Positions 1 to 12,644 of a stretch of 64,000 nucleotides of DNA are shown here, piece after piece (within the stretch, counting starts at the first letter, position 1; each line of letters begins with the position of its first letter). Made by a program: the position numbers and the translations under genes. Origin of the DNA: Sapria himalayana (Eukaryota; Streptophyta; Magnoliopsida; Malpighiales; Rafflesiaceae); assembly GCA_029783825.1 (NCBI GenBank), contig JAREIK010000345.1:350001-414000 (forward strand). The letters are read 5' to 3'. The notes below the pieces were generated by a model, which was not told the origin of the DNA, did not search any database, and saw only the letters and a list, made by a program, of their open reading frames with translations.

Positions 1-425
1 TAACTTGAGACTACAATCTTATTAAATATAAAGTCACAACACTAAAATGTGAGCATGACTTTTAGTACTAATTGGATACTGAGTTATTGTGACTTAAGAT
101 TAATATTATAATTATTTAATTATTGTGAGATAAGTATGATAGTGACTCAATAATAATATCACAGCCACAAAGAATGTGCTGTATAGCTAAAAGATTATGC
201 TAATGAGGTGGCAGAGTCATGACATATAAAGATTATAAAGACTAATTAAGTATAATTTTGACTAAAAATGGAAGCCCGAACTACTAGATCATCCATAAGT
301 TACCAAGTAGCTAAAATTTTCTAAAAATCTATTGATTTTATGACTATTCATTATAATCTGCTAGGAATCCAAAATCATAAAATCGATCCAATGTCTCATT
401 TTTGTGCTCCCTCTTATCATGATAA
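1..425. repeat. LTR-like direct repeat, copy A (cut by window start)
   Basis: This stretch aligns by eye with 8254-8680 in the same orientation and order. Shared landmarks include 'ttgagactacaa', 'gagataagtatgat', 'ctcaataataatatca' and 'taagttaccaagtagc' (diverged in copy B). The copies are clearly diverged, with many substitutions and small indels. Two direct copies flanking a segment with Athila-like gag remnants suggest the LTRs of an old gypsy element, but no terminal TG...CA or target duplication could be fixed because this copy runs off the window. Confidence 0.55.
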
Positions 426-842
426 TTCATATGAAAATAATAGTCATGACTATTCATTAAGAATGTTTGGTAATTTGTATAGTGAATAAACTCACCCACT
501 AAAACTATTGTTTGTCACTAAGTAGTAACTTCCCCATCGATGAAAATAATACATTATACCATCTCAAAAAATATTTTTTTTCTTTGTTTAGGATTGAGTA
601 TAGTGGTATCTCATAATAGTAGAGCCTCTTATATTGGATATTTTGATAGTCATAATAAGGTTTGAGTTTCATGATAATACTTATTAGAAAGTTGGGGACA
701 CATGGTAATAACAATAAGTTATTGATTGGATCCTCCATAATTTATATGGAAGTCATGTCTTCCTAACTTAATTTCACAACTTCCATTAAGTTGTCTATGT
801 TAGATTTCTCGGAGATCATATCTTCACAGAATGATATGACCT
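426..842. other. AT-rich element interior, no gene recognised
   Basis: This sequence lies between the LTR-like repeat and the hAT insertion. A minus-strand frame at 505-738 is open but matches nothing I recognise. It is probably internal sequence of the same decayed gypsy element, continuing at 4365 beyond the hAT. Confidence 0.4.
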
Positions 843-850
843 CATAGAAG

Positions 851-3800
851 TAGAGGTGTCAAATGGATCGGGTGGGCACGACCCATTTTTTTAGAGCACG
901 GTCGTGCTTTTGTGCAGGGCCAGGCACGACACGGTTACTGTACCGTGGCGTACTTGGCCCAGCACGGTTTATCAAAGCTAGGCTCGGTCGGACCAAACCT
1001 GGCCGTACGGGCGCGAGTTTGGTTTATTTTCTTTTTAAATTTTAAAGTTTAATATTTTAGTTTAAATAAAATATATATTATATTATATATAGAATTATAG
1101 ATAAAGTATAATATATTAAAATTATAAAATAAAAATTGTTAAAATTTTATTAAATTACAAAGTTTAATTTTTTTTATAATATAAAATAAAATTAGTTTAT
1201 AATTTATTAGAATTGAGTTTAAAATTTTTAAATGAAGAATTTAAATAAACAAATTAATTAAACAAAAAATTTCGTTAAAAAAATTAAAAAGTCAAAAAAC
1301 CAAAGCAAACCAAATGAGAAATGATCAATCAGCCAATAGATACCAAATGACCAATGTAACGTAAAAATAAAGCATACAATTAATAAAAAACAAAACATCG
1401 AAATCAAAAAGTAGTGGATCATCATCAATCAATATATCATGAGTATCATTAGCCGCAACATCAAGATCACAATCATATGAATCATCATCATCAGTAATCA
1501 ACTCCTCCGCTTTCGTAATGGATGCAGATGCAGTCCATGTCCCAGCTCCAACACGATCATGGATGCTAAACCTCGAATCCTTCCAATCCTTCAAACAGAC
1601 CAAATCCTCAACAATATCTGGACATAATCTCGATCTCTTATCTGAAATCACGTTCACTGCAACATAAAAAGTAGACTCCGATGCTATGCTCGACACTAGA
1701 GAAGTTAGTAGTTCATGTGTCATCCTATATGGCATGGGAAAGGTGGACTCTTATGATTTTCCACCACTGTAATATATTAAGATTCTTAGTATCAGAATGT
1801 GATAGGATTGAGCAGTAATCGGTATCTAAGTACCGAGAAAGCTCGCTCCTATGTGATGGTCCACCCCGATGTTTCCCCCTCGCTAGCTGAATGGAAAAAT
1901 CATCATCTCCGAACAAGGTATCCATGTCCGTAATCATAGTCTCACTACTACCACTACCACCACCATACCTAGTATCATAGTATATGAATACGTCAGTCAA
2001 CTTCTCGTGAATGAACCCTTCAGGTTGATCTTCCAGGTTCATGCACGAGAAAATATAAGTCAAGGTGTTTTTTACCCCTTCCATTTTAACCCTAGGGTCC
2101 ATGCATGAAGCGAGGTAATAAAGAGATGGAATGGTGGACTAGTACTATAAATACTTGGTTTCCATCTCTGTAACCATATGGCTAAGTATTGGGTCAGCTC
2201 GATACTTCGTAAACATGCTACTAATGTTGCATATGCACTTGAGTACAATACAAGTCGTGGGCGTATAAATTGACAAACACATATTCGTCGTGCAATGCAA
2301 TGAAGCCCAATCAGTGTCATCGATAATAAATTCATCACTCTTACTATTGACATAGTCAGATATCACGTGTTCGTATCCAACGCGACTCCAACATCAAGTA
2401 TGTGTAATTCCAGCGATGTCTCACATCTGATTGAAATTTTTTCTTCTTAAGATTTACAAACAAACAAAGACTACCAAACTCTTGTTGTCTGCAAGGAGTG
2501 TGAATATATTTTAGTGCATTACATATATTATCCAACACGGGGGAACACACCTTCATACCTACTTGAACAATCAGGTTAATCACGTGACACATGCATCTGA
2601 CATGAAAAATCCCTTCTAATAGTGAGTCTCGAATATTCCTAACAAATATGTTGATTGCTACTTCATTATTAGATACGTTATCAAATGTGATACTAAAAAT
2701 TTTATTTTGAATTTTATATTCTCTAAAGATTTTCATCATACACTCAAAAATGGTCGGGCCATCATGAGGATTGAGAATCTCAGAGAATCCTAAAATTTTT
2801 TTATTCATAGTTCAGTTAGAATCTACATAGTGATTGTCGAGACATGCATAAGATGATTCATCGCGATTTGTCCAGATATCGGACGTCACGGACATCACTC
2901 CACTATATGTCATAAATTCATTAATTATTTTTTGTTTTTCTAACTTATATAATTTTAGTATGTCATTCCTAGATGTGGACCTAGAAATCCTACGATACGC
3001 AGGCTGAAAATATGTTTGCATGATGCGCACTACCCTTGGATCTTCAAAAAATCTAATCGGAAGACCCATCAATGTGATAAGTCTGGCCATGCCATCCCTA
3101 CCCAACTCGCTGGAGTATATGAAGTGAGTAAACTTTGAGACTGGACTAGATCCAATCTCAAAAAATACCGTGCCAAGTTGGGTTTGCCTAGGATCTAATG
3201 GATCATATTTTTTTGTGCATAATTCGGTATGCCTCTTAAGCTGCCCAGTCCCAAACGAACTCTTACAAGTTAACATTCTCATATAATATTTGCACTATGT
3301 CATTTCTTCTTCTTCACCCCTAATATTTTTTTTTTGTTTTATTATATTAAAATGAGTCCAAACTACAAAAGTCCTCCTAGTTTTATGTTTTTTAGAGGTT
3401 TGGGTTGAGATGATTGGAGAAACCAAAGTTTCAGCAGCCTCAAACCTCTATGTAAGATTTTTATTTTCTAAATTTAAATATGCTTCATTAGTATTTGTTA
3501 TTTTTTAGGATTTTTGTTAAACATGAAACTTATGTAGAAACTAGATGATAGATTTTAGATTTAACTATTTTAGGACAAGAGAGAGAGAGAGAGACTAGAC
3601 TAGAGAGAGAGAGAGAAAAAAAACTTAAAATAAATTACTCAGTAAAGTAGTGAGGTTGATCACGTGCACGGTGCACCACAGTCTAGCTCAAAATTTAAAA
3701 CTCTAGTTGAGATTCTTGAAAAGCTAAGCCAAATGACGAAATCCCGAGTCCCGAGAGAGAAGAGCAAGATTTTTGAGAGAGGGAAAATGCGAGATTTGAG

Positions 3801-4364
3801 AGAATAAATATTTATGAAAAACATAAATGTTATAGAAAGGTGGGGAGGATTTTATAGATTAAAGAAAATAATTTTTTTAAAAAAAGTTGTTTTTTTTGTT
3901 TTTTTTATTTTTTTAATATTTTAGGGAGCGGAATCATGAGGGCCGTCGGATTCTGCCCCTAGCCGTTGGAGGAGAGATCCAACGGCTAAATTTTAAATTT
4001 TTGTTGCCCGTTCGAGGCGGAGGGAATTAGGTCGGGTCTGATTGGACCCGACCCGTGGTCTTTGTGTGCGGGAAGCTAAACCCGACTCACCGAATAACAA
4101 GAGGGTGAGCTGTGACTCGTGACTCGTGAGGGTGCAGGAAGCCAGGAGCCAAGGTCTACTGGTGCGAGTGTAGGACCGGGTGTGACCCCGAACCGTGCCG
4201 ATGGGTCGTGCCACGAGCCACCGAACCGTGCTGGGCCAAGCAAGGCACAAGGCCCAGTTGGCCTCGGCATGGCACGACATGGGTCGTGTCTTACTAGGGC
4301 ATGGCACGGGCATGTGCATGAGTAATTCTCGTGCGGGGCCGGCTCGTCCCGGTTGACACCTCTA
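851..4364 (-). mobile_element. hAT DNA transposon, 3.5 kb, decayed
   Basis: The ends are inverted: 'tagaggtgtcaa' at 851 and 'ttgacacctcta' ending at 4364. They are flanked by a perfect 8-bp target duplication, 'catagaag', at 843-850 and 4365-4372. Eight-bp duplications and short terminal repeats followed by GC-rich subterminal repeats (CGGCACGG-type words, 860-1020 and 4000-4350) are typical of plant hAT elements. A broken transposase lies on the minus strand. Two short elements in the window (19816-20131 and 30843-31287) have the same ends, so this is the only relative here with coding sequence. It is inserted in an older gypsy element. Confidence 0.95.
1325..3282 (-). pseudogene. hAT transposase pseudogene
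   Basis: The reading frame is broken into at least five overlapping pieces (3282-2812, 2808-2356, 2366-2145, 2102-1725, 1735-1325). In order, they show the end of a BED zinc finger (QLKRHTELC), the motif SDIWTNRDESSYACL, the line KIFSITFDNVSNN, the hAT signature RCMCHVINL, then the C-terminal dimerisation region (ELSRYL, LNILQWW, SSIASESTFYVA, VISDKRSRL). That order is that of a full Ac-like hAT transposase. Frameshifts and stops between pieces rule out a functional enzyme. There is a purine-rich GA run at 3579-3614, upstream of the frame. Confidence 0.92.
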
Positions 4365-4372
4365 CATAGAAG

Positions 4373-4839
4373 TTATCTTCCTCATTTCCTAAATTTTGCA
4401 ACTTCTAAGTGGCTCTTCCTTGTCATGTTCCCCATCCTTGTCACTTTTATAGCTCCAAAGTTGTTCTTCCAATTTAGCTCTTTCATCTTCATTTGGCTAG
4501 AGTCTTTGATAAAATCATTCCATCAAAAGTCCACTTTTTATTATATTATTATATGGAGGTGATTATCTACTCTCCAAAACTCTCTCATTATGATATGAAC
4601 CCATAAGACTATATAACGATTAAATTTTACTTGTTCCTTGTCAACATGAAGAATTAATTTCTCTTTCTAGATATTAATTAGGGCTTATATAGTGTACAAA
4701 AATAGCTATCCCAAAATTAATGATACATAATAATCTTCTTTTATATCTAATACAAAGAAATCTACTTGAAAAATAAAAATATTAACCTAAACCAAAATAT
4801 TTTCAATAATCTTTTCCAGGTGCTTAATAGTTTGGTAAA
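4373..4839. other. Decayed gypsy interior, no gene recognised
   Basis: AT-rich sequence between the hAT and the gag remnants. The plus-strand frame at 4353-4562 is unrelated to known proteins. By position it should be sequence downstream of the minus-strand gag of the Athila-like element. Confidence 0.35.
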
Positions 4840-5480
4840 TCATTTGGAGAGAGATGTAAAAGTGATATTTATGAGATTCAACCTTAATGCAATAGAAAAT
4901 GATATCAAGTTGACACATATTCCTTTATTATTATAACTCATCAAATGGTTCCTAAAGTTTCTTGGAACTTGCCCAATATTGTACAACCCACTCTCATTGG
5001 TTTCATACAAAAAAAATTTATGATTTCTCACATTCAGATGATAATGTGTTGGAATATTTTTATTAGGTCAAAACATTTACCCTTTGCCTTACAATCCATT
5101 GCCTTCTTCCAGTTGATAAATGAGATTTAAGTTTACCATCTCGTATAGTTGTAGATTTGTGATTTCTCCTGATCATTTTTTTCTCTTATATTTCAAGCTT
5201 CATTGTAAAAATATATATTTTTACTTCTATTGTGGTAAACCGATCCAACTCCAATACTCCATCTTGTCTTTTCCTAAAGGATTTATTGGTTTGAGTCTGA
5301 TAGTTATTCTTTGCTAACTTCTCAAACAAGTAAGGTGTCTCCTCTAGCAAGTTATTCATAGTCAACCCACCTGCGACCACATCAATAATTCAGCCCATTA
5401 TAAAAAATTTAGGCTTGAAACCATAATGAAAACTCATGTTGAAAACACCTCCTCAATAATTCCTTAAAATAGTTCTAAGT
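4840..5480 (-). pseudogene. Athila-like Ty3/gypsy gag remnant
   Basis: On the minus strand the translation reads, across frameshifts, IFYNGL, then DVVAGG, EETPYLFEKLAKNNYQ and DGVLELDRFTT. It ends with an NYNIGQVPRNF-like tail and MRNHKFFLYETN. The order FYNGL - D-A-GG - E-LIE-MA-NNYQ - GVYE-D is the C-terminal part of gag in Athila-clade gypsy elements (established pattern, recognised from memory). Stops and frameshifts make it non-functional. No reverse transcriptase or integrase was recognised between the two LTR-like repeats. Confidence 0.65.
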
Positions 5481-8253
5481 ATCATATAGAGTCTCATGTT
5501 CATTCTACAAAAACTAGTATATCTTACTTCATAACTGACAAGTCATTTGAGATGTCAAAAACTATATGGAAGACCCTCACAAGTTCGTCATGACTCTTAA
5601 TAGAGTCACTAGATAAGTACTATAACTAACTTCATGTCTTATCCAATCTTCTTTATAATATCACATGACTCTAAAAATATCACATGTCTACTAGAATTCT
5701 TTAACATCCTTTAGGATACTGGTGCTGCTAATTAAACCATTACTATCAAACTCAACTTCAACTCAAATTAGTTTGCTTTCATTGATTTTATCCTAATAAT
5801 TGAATAGATATTTATCATTATGGGCTTCCAATAATCTCTCAATGTGTGATGATGGATAGATTATTGGATAGCTTGCTCATCATTTTCTTGGGGCTCTATT
5901 ACTACAAATTCTCTTCATATACTTTTTGTCAGCTCTCTATTTGAAAAGCACTCTTCTTGTTCTTTTAATCAATGGTTCTTGAGGGGTTAGCTCACTCTCA
6001 TAGATTTTTCTCATAAAAGGTGGGTAAAAAAAGAAAAAGATAAGAAAAGGGATAAGCAAAATATGAAACATAATAATTTACTTTTCAAACAAGAAAATAA
6101 GACTAACGATTTGATCCAATAAATTTTATCAAACTTATTAGTATTTAAACTACTAAAAAAGAACTATTATTCTAAAAAATAATTATATCAACTCACATTG
6201 ACTAACTAAAATAAATAATTATTTATAATGATGACAAAAACTTATTATGATTTTATTAAGCTACCTAATTTTCTTAGTTAGATAGTGTCCCAAAAAGTCA
6301 TAGGAAATGTATCTTATCAATAAAAAGCTATAAGTATATACAAGTATTAAGAATAAATTTTGTCTAAATATTAATTTCACATGAATTATATCAGTAATGG
6401 AGATAAATATTAATAATTTTGATAATTAGTAGTAGTTTGGTGTATAAATATTAAGATAATATAATTTTAGTAATGGAGATAACTAGGAATTTTGATATAA
6501 ATATTTGATCTTAGTGTTTATCTACTTAATTTATGTGATGCTTATTCAAATAATCAAAACTGTATTAGGTTTGGATAAAAAATGAAAGCTGGATTATTGT
6601 GTAATGAACTTTTACCTTTATGACATATAAGATAGTTATCACCATTGATTTTTCTCAATTATAGTCTCTTTATAGCTATCCACTTAGTATTTTACTTTTA
6701 AGACTTATAACATTGAATCATTCATATGCCTATACATTATAGGCAACTCATCTAATACCCTTGATAGGTTTTTCGTATTTACATTCTAATTATCTAGTCT
6801 TAAGTATCAGAAATACCAAAAATTGACAAGATTTATAAATATTTTTACTTTTAGCTTCTTAAGTGTCATACTAGAATAATTAATATATATTTTCTTCAAG
6901 TTTTATAGGAGTAATCATATCAATGAAAGTAACTCAAAGGTTTATTACCACCTTATGAATCATAATACACTCGTAATGTCCCATGAATTACTTATCATTA
7001 TCCTCCATGAAAATGATGCAACTCATAAACTAAAAATAAAATTGTTAGGAGAATATTTTATAAAATATATGCCTCAATTGAGAATCAATTCTTTTTAATA
7101 CATGTACAACATATTGGCACATAAAAGCATTCATGTTTTTAGCTTTTTGAGCATTATACTAAAAATGGTTAACATACCCAAATTTTGAGTTTTAATATAA
7201 ATTGTATCATACATGTATGAATATGTCTCATAGTTTACCTATCACCATCTACAATGACAACTTGCATAAACCCACCAATAATCAAATCATAAATTTAAGT
7301 TTTATTTTATTTTCACATTCATCAATTTCTATTCGACAATATAAATTAAAATATTTAGCATGATATTAGAGAGATGTTCATAAGATATAAGAAAAGAGGT
7401 CTCATGAAACTCAAATTCTCAATAACAACCCTCTTGAGAATCTAAAAAATAAATCCTAATTATATGTTATTTTTTAATATTTTTTGAATCTATCCTATAG
7501 AGAGGGGTTTGAAAGTCATTCACTACAACTCTAGGATTTAGATTATATTTTTCATCTCTTGCTTGCTTGTGGATCCCCTAGGAAGTAAAAAAAGTACTTC
7601 TCAATTAATTAGAAAGCCATGACTTTTGAAACATATCATGACTTTGACTTTCATCTCTTGAACTCAGGGTCATAATTCTATAAAGCACCATTGACTTTGG
7701 AATGTGCCATAATATTTCTATAACACTAAATTGTGCTATTAGGAAGTGTTCATGACTTGAGCCTCTTACCTTTATGATGCAAAGTCATTGTACTATGAAT
7801 GGTTATGAATTTGATATTAGCTCTCTCATTCATCATATAGCCACACTGTTAGGAATGACTATGACACTTTGAATGGCTTCTTATGTGCATAATATGGCCA
7901 TGGTGTTGGGAAGACTCATGATATTGGGAATTCTCTCTCTTGTTCATTGAAAAATCCATGGTGCTAAAAATCACCATGATAGGGCTTAACCTTTCTTATA
8001 TATCGCATGGTCATGATGTAGTAAAAGGCTAAGAATTAGTAATTGGCCTAAACATAAAAGTCATAGCTTTTCCTTCATTTGAGGATATGAGTTGTGGTCT
8101 TGGAGAATGACCATACTCTAGTAAATGCTATCTATTATATTTTATGTCCAACAGCCATTGTACTAAATAATTTATATGGCTTTATCCTATGTAGTTTTGC
8201 CTCTATAATTTTCTATAGCTTAAAAGTCATGACTTTGTAAAAAGATACAGCTC
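5481..8253. other. Decayed repeat sequence, no gene
   Basis: Very AT-rich with no convincing reading frame. From about 7600 on it is full of short recurring words such as 'gtcatgact' and 'catgac', similar in style to 8254-8850, and may be part of the same LTR. I see no RNA gene here. Confidence 0.4.
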
Positions 8254-8680
8254 TGACTTGAGACTACAAAACCTTGTTAAAGATAAAATCATGATGCTAG
8301 GAAGTCACCATGAATTTTTGCACAAGTAAAATACTTAGTTACTATGACATAAAATTAATGTAAAATTTATTTAATTATTATGAGATAAGTATGATTATAA
8401 CTCAATAATAATATCATAGCCATAAAGAATATATTACATAATTAAAAGATTATGTTAATGAGATGGTAGAGTTGGTGTACAGAGATTGCTATGACTAATT
8501 AAGTAAAGTTTTGGCCAAAAATGAATGCCAAAACTACTATAAAATCTATAAGTTATCAAGTAGCCAAAACCCTCCAAAACCCTAATGATTTGATGGCTAT
8601 TCATGAAAATTCACCATAACTCCAATATCATAAAATTGATTTAATTATATCTCACTTTTACACTTAAACATCATCTAATA
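8254..8680. repeat. LTR-like direct repeat, copy B
   Basis: Second copy of the sequence at 1-425, same orientation. A sub-block (about 8405-8520) is repeated again at about 8735-8850 and is also present at about 150-265, so this repeat has an internally duplicated structure. The pair probably marks the ends of an old gypsy element whose interior holds the hAT and the gag remnant. Confidence 0.55.
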
Positions 8681-8734
8681 ATACTAAAAGACTCAAAAAA
8701 TATTTTGTAATTTGAACATGGAATAGGTTGCAAC

Positions 8735-8850
8735 TTCAAGATAATGTCATGATCATAAAAAATATATTACATAGTAAAAATTATGATAACTAGGTGATAA
8801 AGTCATGACATGTAAAGATTGCAATGACTTATTTGTAGAGTATCAACCAA
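8735..8850. repeat. Third copy of LTR sub-block
   Basis: Resembles 8405-8520: shared words include 'aatatattacat', 'agattatg/aaattatg', and a run ending 'agattgcaatgact'. This suggests a partial tandem duplication inside or next to the LTR. Confidence 0.5.
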
Positions 8851-9119
8851 AAAAAAGGCTCCCATGACTTTTCATCAAGCACGTGCTAGTATAATCCAGT
8901 CATGAAATTGGAAATATTATGATATTTTTTTTGTTATTCTTCTCTCCAACTTTGATTTTCACCAAATCCACAAATCATATTTGATTTAGATCTGATTTTA
9001 CTTTTATTCATCCAATTATATAAAAATCATAATTTAGTAAAATTATTTCATTTAAAGTCTAGATTTAGGACGATCATTTCATGAAAAACAATATAAAAGA
9101 AACCTAAGGGGTTAATACT

Positions 9120-9900
9120 TTGAGTTCCAAACACACTTCTCCAATAGGTGGAACTTCCTTGGAGTTAAAAGTTTTGATCCATTCATGTCATTTGCTTATT
9201 GTCAATTTTAATTTTCTTGTAACATCCTTGGAAATGAAGTTATTTGATGACCTAGTATCAATTAGAGTGAAGATCTTTTGGTTGACTATAATAACATCTA
9301 AGAACAATAGTCCCTTTTCACTTACCAACTTTCTTGGTATTATTGAAATTCAATATTATCAAGCCAAGTATTAGTGACCATCTTTATTATTCACATCTCA
9401 CATAAACTCCAAACTCTAAACCTTAAATGCATCTTTCTTTGCATCCTTTATGTCATGGATAGTTACCAAGAATTTATCGCGACTTAGAAAAGCATGCATT
9501 AGATATGATATATTTTATAGAAAACATTGTAGTGACCCTCTTTATTATGCACTTTTCACACAAATTCAAAACTTTAAACTTCAAATGCAAATAAATCTAT
9601 CTTTGTATGAAATAATTTTTTTATTGTTGCTTTGGACTTCTTTATCCCTCATACTTCTATTTTTATTTTCTAGAAAGTTCTAGTATTTCATGCTTCTTGA
9701 ATTCTACCAATAACTCAACTATTGGCATGACCCGGGTGAGATCTTGAACATTTTTTGTATTTCTTATTTTTCTCATGAATTGAGACTTTTCATGAAAGAG
9801 AAAAGTGTCCACCTTTCTCCTAAATCAGAGATTTGGAGAATGTGTTCTAAGAATTTTCAAACATATTAGCATACTTTGCTCAATTGCATAAATCTTTATA
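9120..9900 (-). pseudogene. Ty3/gypsy gag-protease remnant
   Basis: Reading the minus strand from high to low coordinates, gag-like residues come first (ILQISDLGEKWTLFSF at about 9850-9790, then NVQDLTRVMPIVELLVEFKK at about 9750-9680). A retroviral-type aspartic protease follows at about 9330-9120: FTLIDTRSSNNFIS with a downstream WIKTFNSKEV. The family's usual catalytic D-T/S-G is DTR here. This is the gag-to-protease arrangement of chromovirus-like gypsy elements; the zinc knuckle between them is unreadable. Stops interrupt it. It is a second element, distinct from the Athila-like gag at 4840-5480. Confidence 0.7.
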
Positions 9901-10318
9901 ATTTTTTCCATACCTCAGCCTCCACATATTATAGATAAAATCATTGATTGAACTCCCTTGAAAACTCCTCCATGTCTCGTATCATCATTTTTACATTACC
10001 ATTACAACATTATTATATTAGCAAAATATATTGTTGTAGTGTTAACCTTGAAATGATCTACGGTGATATTTGCTTGAAAGTATTGTTCTATCCCAAGAGA
10101 AAGTTAACTGATTCCTCTGCTGGTCATGTACCCTTAAAATCCTTCGATCCAAGTACATCCAAACAAGGTGCTTGTGTTTCAAAAAACCCATTATTTTTTA
10201 TTGTCTTTCTACAAGTTGGGAGCTTTCTTATCAACTATCCAATCTTTCACTGCATGAGAATTGTTCCTCTTAAACACATTTGGTTTGAGAACATCCAGAC
10301 GAGATGTTATTGAGGTAA
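9901..10318. other. Probable upstream gag sequence, unreadable
   Basis: AT-rich. By position it should hold the N-terminal half of the minus-strand gag, but I could not recognise it. The plus-strand frame at 9948-10313 is probably chance. Confidence 0.3.
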
Positions 10319-10322
10319 CATT

Positions 10323-10545
10323 ATGAAGTGATGTTGCGTCCTAGAATGGTGGGTGTTTTTTTCCAATTATGACTCAGCATGGACTTTGATATGTAAATAG
10401 GTCACAGTCACATAGAACAAATAATTATCGATAATTTTTTAGATAATTTTTGTTGAGGAATTGCATGAAAACGTGCAATAAATTTGGTGAGAGGAATTGT
10501 CATGGACTCATAATTATAGTGTCATTGACTCAGTAGAAACTAATC
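10323..10545. repeat. Diverged direct repeat, copy 1
   Basis: Aligns with 11006-11220. Shared order: 'gtcctag..tgg.ggg', 'actttg..atgt', 'ataattat.gat', 'gaggaattgtcatggact.ataattata'. The copies start about 683 bp apart. Their nature is unknown; they could be LTR or leader remnants of the adjacent gypsy element. Confidence 0.5.
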
Positions 10546-11005
10546 AAGATCTAGAGTCATTCTTCTTATGAGCTTAAGGTAGGATGAAACTAATTCAACC
10601 TAAAATTTATGTTTAGTATTGCACGAAAGTTAAACCCTTGTTGAAATGCTCATTATGTTTTGCATTTCCATGTCATTGCATTGAAACTCTAGGACCATAG
10701 CAAGTAGCATGAGAGATGATAAAAAGTATCAATGTGAAAGTCATGACTCTTCTTGAGATCGAGGTGGATGATATGTAATCTCTCTTGATAATAATACAAG
10801 TATGTAAGGATGTATGTGTGGTAGAGATTCAATTATGGGGTCACAATCTCATGGATTAACATTACAATCAAAGAACCTATGATTAATGATGAGATTTCTC
10901 AAGATTCAATGATATCATTTTCTATTCTAGTTGTGCAGAAAGGCATTGCAGACCAAGTATGGATGTTCTATGTGATAAAGCAGACTTTTAGCTATTAAGA
11001 TAACA

Positions 11006-11220
11006 TGATGAAATAATATCATGTCCTAGTTTGGCGGGCATCTCCTTTGCTCATCATCACTGAGCACAAACTTTGGCATGTTAATAATTCATTACAAGTA
11101 AATAATTATTGATGATTTCCTTTGAACAAGTTTTGTCGAAGAATTATACAAAGACATACAATAGATTGGGTAAGAGGAATTATCATGGACTTATAATTAT
11201 ATCTATGTGACTTGGTCTAA
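11006..11220. repeat. Diverged direct repeat, copy 2
   Basis: Partner of 10323-10545. The 460 bp between the copies has no recognisable coding content. Confidence 0.5.
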
Positions 11221-11529
11221 ATTTTCTTCTAATGATTAATATGTTTTTAATTAAAAACATATTAAATATGAGAGAGCTATGAAAGGGCATGTTAGATTAA
11301 ATAGCATAATTCTTTAAGAGTTCAAACATTATATCTTGTTGAATTTGAAAATATTGTTGTAAGTTAAAGACTTAATAATGAATAAAAATTTTGGCTCATA
11401 CTAGTTAGAATGATTGACATATAGTACTATTATCCTTATGAACTAATGGTAGAGCTAAATTTATTTAATATGGGGCAAATATTTGACATTATAATTTATA
11501 TGTTGATTGAATTCATGATGATATATTTA

Positions 11530-12160
11530 GGGGGATTTATATTTTGATCCACTTAACATTAAATAATTTAAAAAGAATATTTTTTAAAAATTTTAAAATA
11601 TACTAAAACATAAAATAATTAGTTTAGGTGTACTAAAAATTGGAAATTCAATTTTACTCTCAAAGTGGCACATTGGCAAATTTAAAAAATAAAAAAAAAT
11701 TAATAAAATTTTTCAAATTATAATAATTATTATGATTTAACAGCAATAGGGCACACCGTGGTTTGAACCCAAGACCTCAAGATTTTAAATTATACTCTCA
11801 GTTATCTGGTTATAGGTTTCAAATCAAATCATAAACGAATATGTGTGTGTGTGTGTGTGTTTATTTTGATTTGATACCTATAGACTATAGTTGGATGACT
11901 TAGGGTGTAATTTAAAGATTTAATGTCAAGGGTTCAAATTGTAGGGTAACCTTTTTTAGTTAAATCATAATTCTTATTGTAATTAAAATATTTTATTAAT
12001 TTTTTTATTTTTAAATTTGTTGACTAATCATTTTGGAGATAAAATTAGGTTTTTGATTTTATGCTTAACTGTAATTATTGTATATTCTAATGTAATTTTT
12101 TTTTTAATTTCGAAAAGAAAGATATATTTTTAATTTATTTTATATTCGATCCACTAATAC
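11530..12160. mobile_element. Fold-back (long inverted repeat) element
   Basis: The left arm (about 11530-11835) and right arm (about 11862-12160) are reverse complements with moderate divergence. Examples: 'aaataaaaaaaaattaataaaat' with its complement near 11990, 'ttatgatttaac' with 'gttaaatcata', and 'aggtttcaaatcaaa' with 'tttgatttgatacct'. The loop is a GT microsatellite (11842-11861). The structure fits a non-autonomous fold-back or MULE-like MITE. The outer ends are uncertain. Confidence 0.65.
11842..11861 (+). repeat. GT microsatellite
   Basis: An uninterrupted TG/GT run of 20 bases in the loop of the fold-back element. Confidence 0.95.
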
Positions 12161-12179
12161 ATAAATTACTAAAATATTG

Positions 12180-12560
12180 GTAGAATTTTGTTTTGGAACA
12201 CTAATCAAAAAAAATTGAAAAAATTACCTAAGTAATTAAGCTATGATATAATAATTTATGTTAATACAAAATTGTCCTTTTCTAAAAACTAACTAATCTA
12301 ACTTATTTGTGCAATGCTGTAATTCCAAATAAAAACAACCCCTTAGAAGCTCTTTATGAGGCTCCAGGGATATTTTTTTTTATTTGGAGGGCACACATAT
12401 GTTAGATTAGTTTTTAAAATAAGAATAATTTTGTATTTACATGAATTAGTATACTATAATTTAATTATTTAAGAGTTTGGTGCAAATATTTTCAAATATT
12501 AAAACTTATGTTCTATTTTTCAAATTTTTTTTTGATTAGTGCAAAAACTAGAATTCTCAC
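12180..12560. mobile_element. Palindromic MITE close to the FTA start codon
   Basis: The two halves are inverted copies: 'cactaatcaaaaaaaatt' at about 12202 pairs with 'ttttttttgattagtgc' near 12540, 'aatacaaaattgtcc' with 'aataattttgtatt', and 'aaaaactaactaatctaac' with 'gttagattagtttttaaaa'. The centre is near 12350-12390. The element ends about 85 bp before the FTA start codon, so it lies in the promoter or 5' UTR. No clear target duplication was found. Confidence 0.7.
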
Positions 12561-12644
12561 ATATATTATTGTTATTGTTGACCTGATGTGATTAAGAATC
12601 TGATTTAAAATATATACTCGGGGAAGAGTTCATAGGAAACAGAG

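Noticed and set aside
863..1045. Plus-strand open frame at the left end of the first hAT
   Set aside because: It lies in the GC-rich subterminal repeats; the transposase is on the other strand.
3993..4325. Overlapping open frames on both strands with an R/P/G-rich product
   Set aside because: GC-rich subterminal repeats of the hAT have few stop codons by composition; no protein motif.
12605..12615. TATA box for FTA
   Set aside because: A TATA-like 'aaatatata' lies only about 35 bp before the ATG, which would leave almost no 5' UTR; not called as a promoter.
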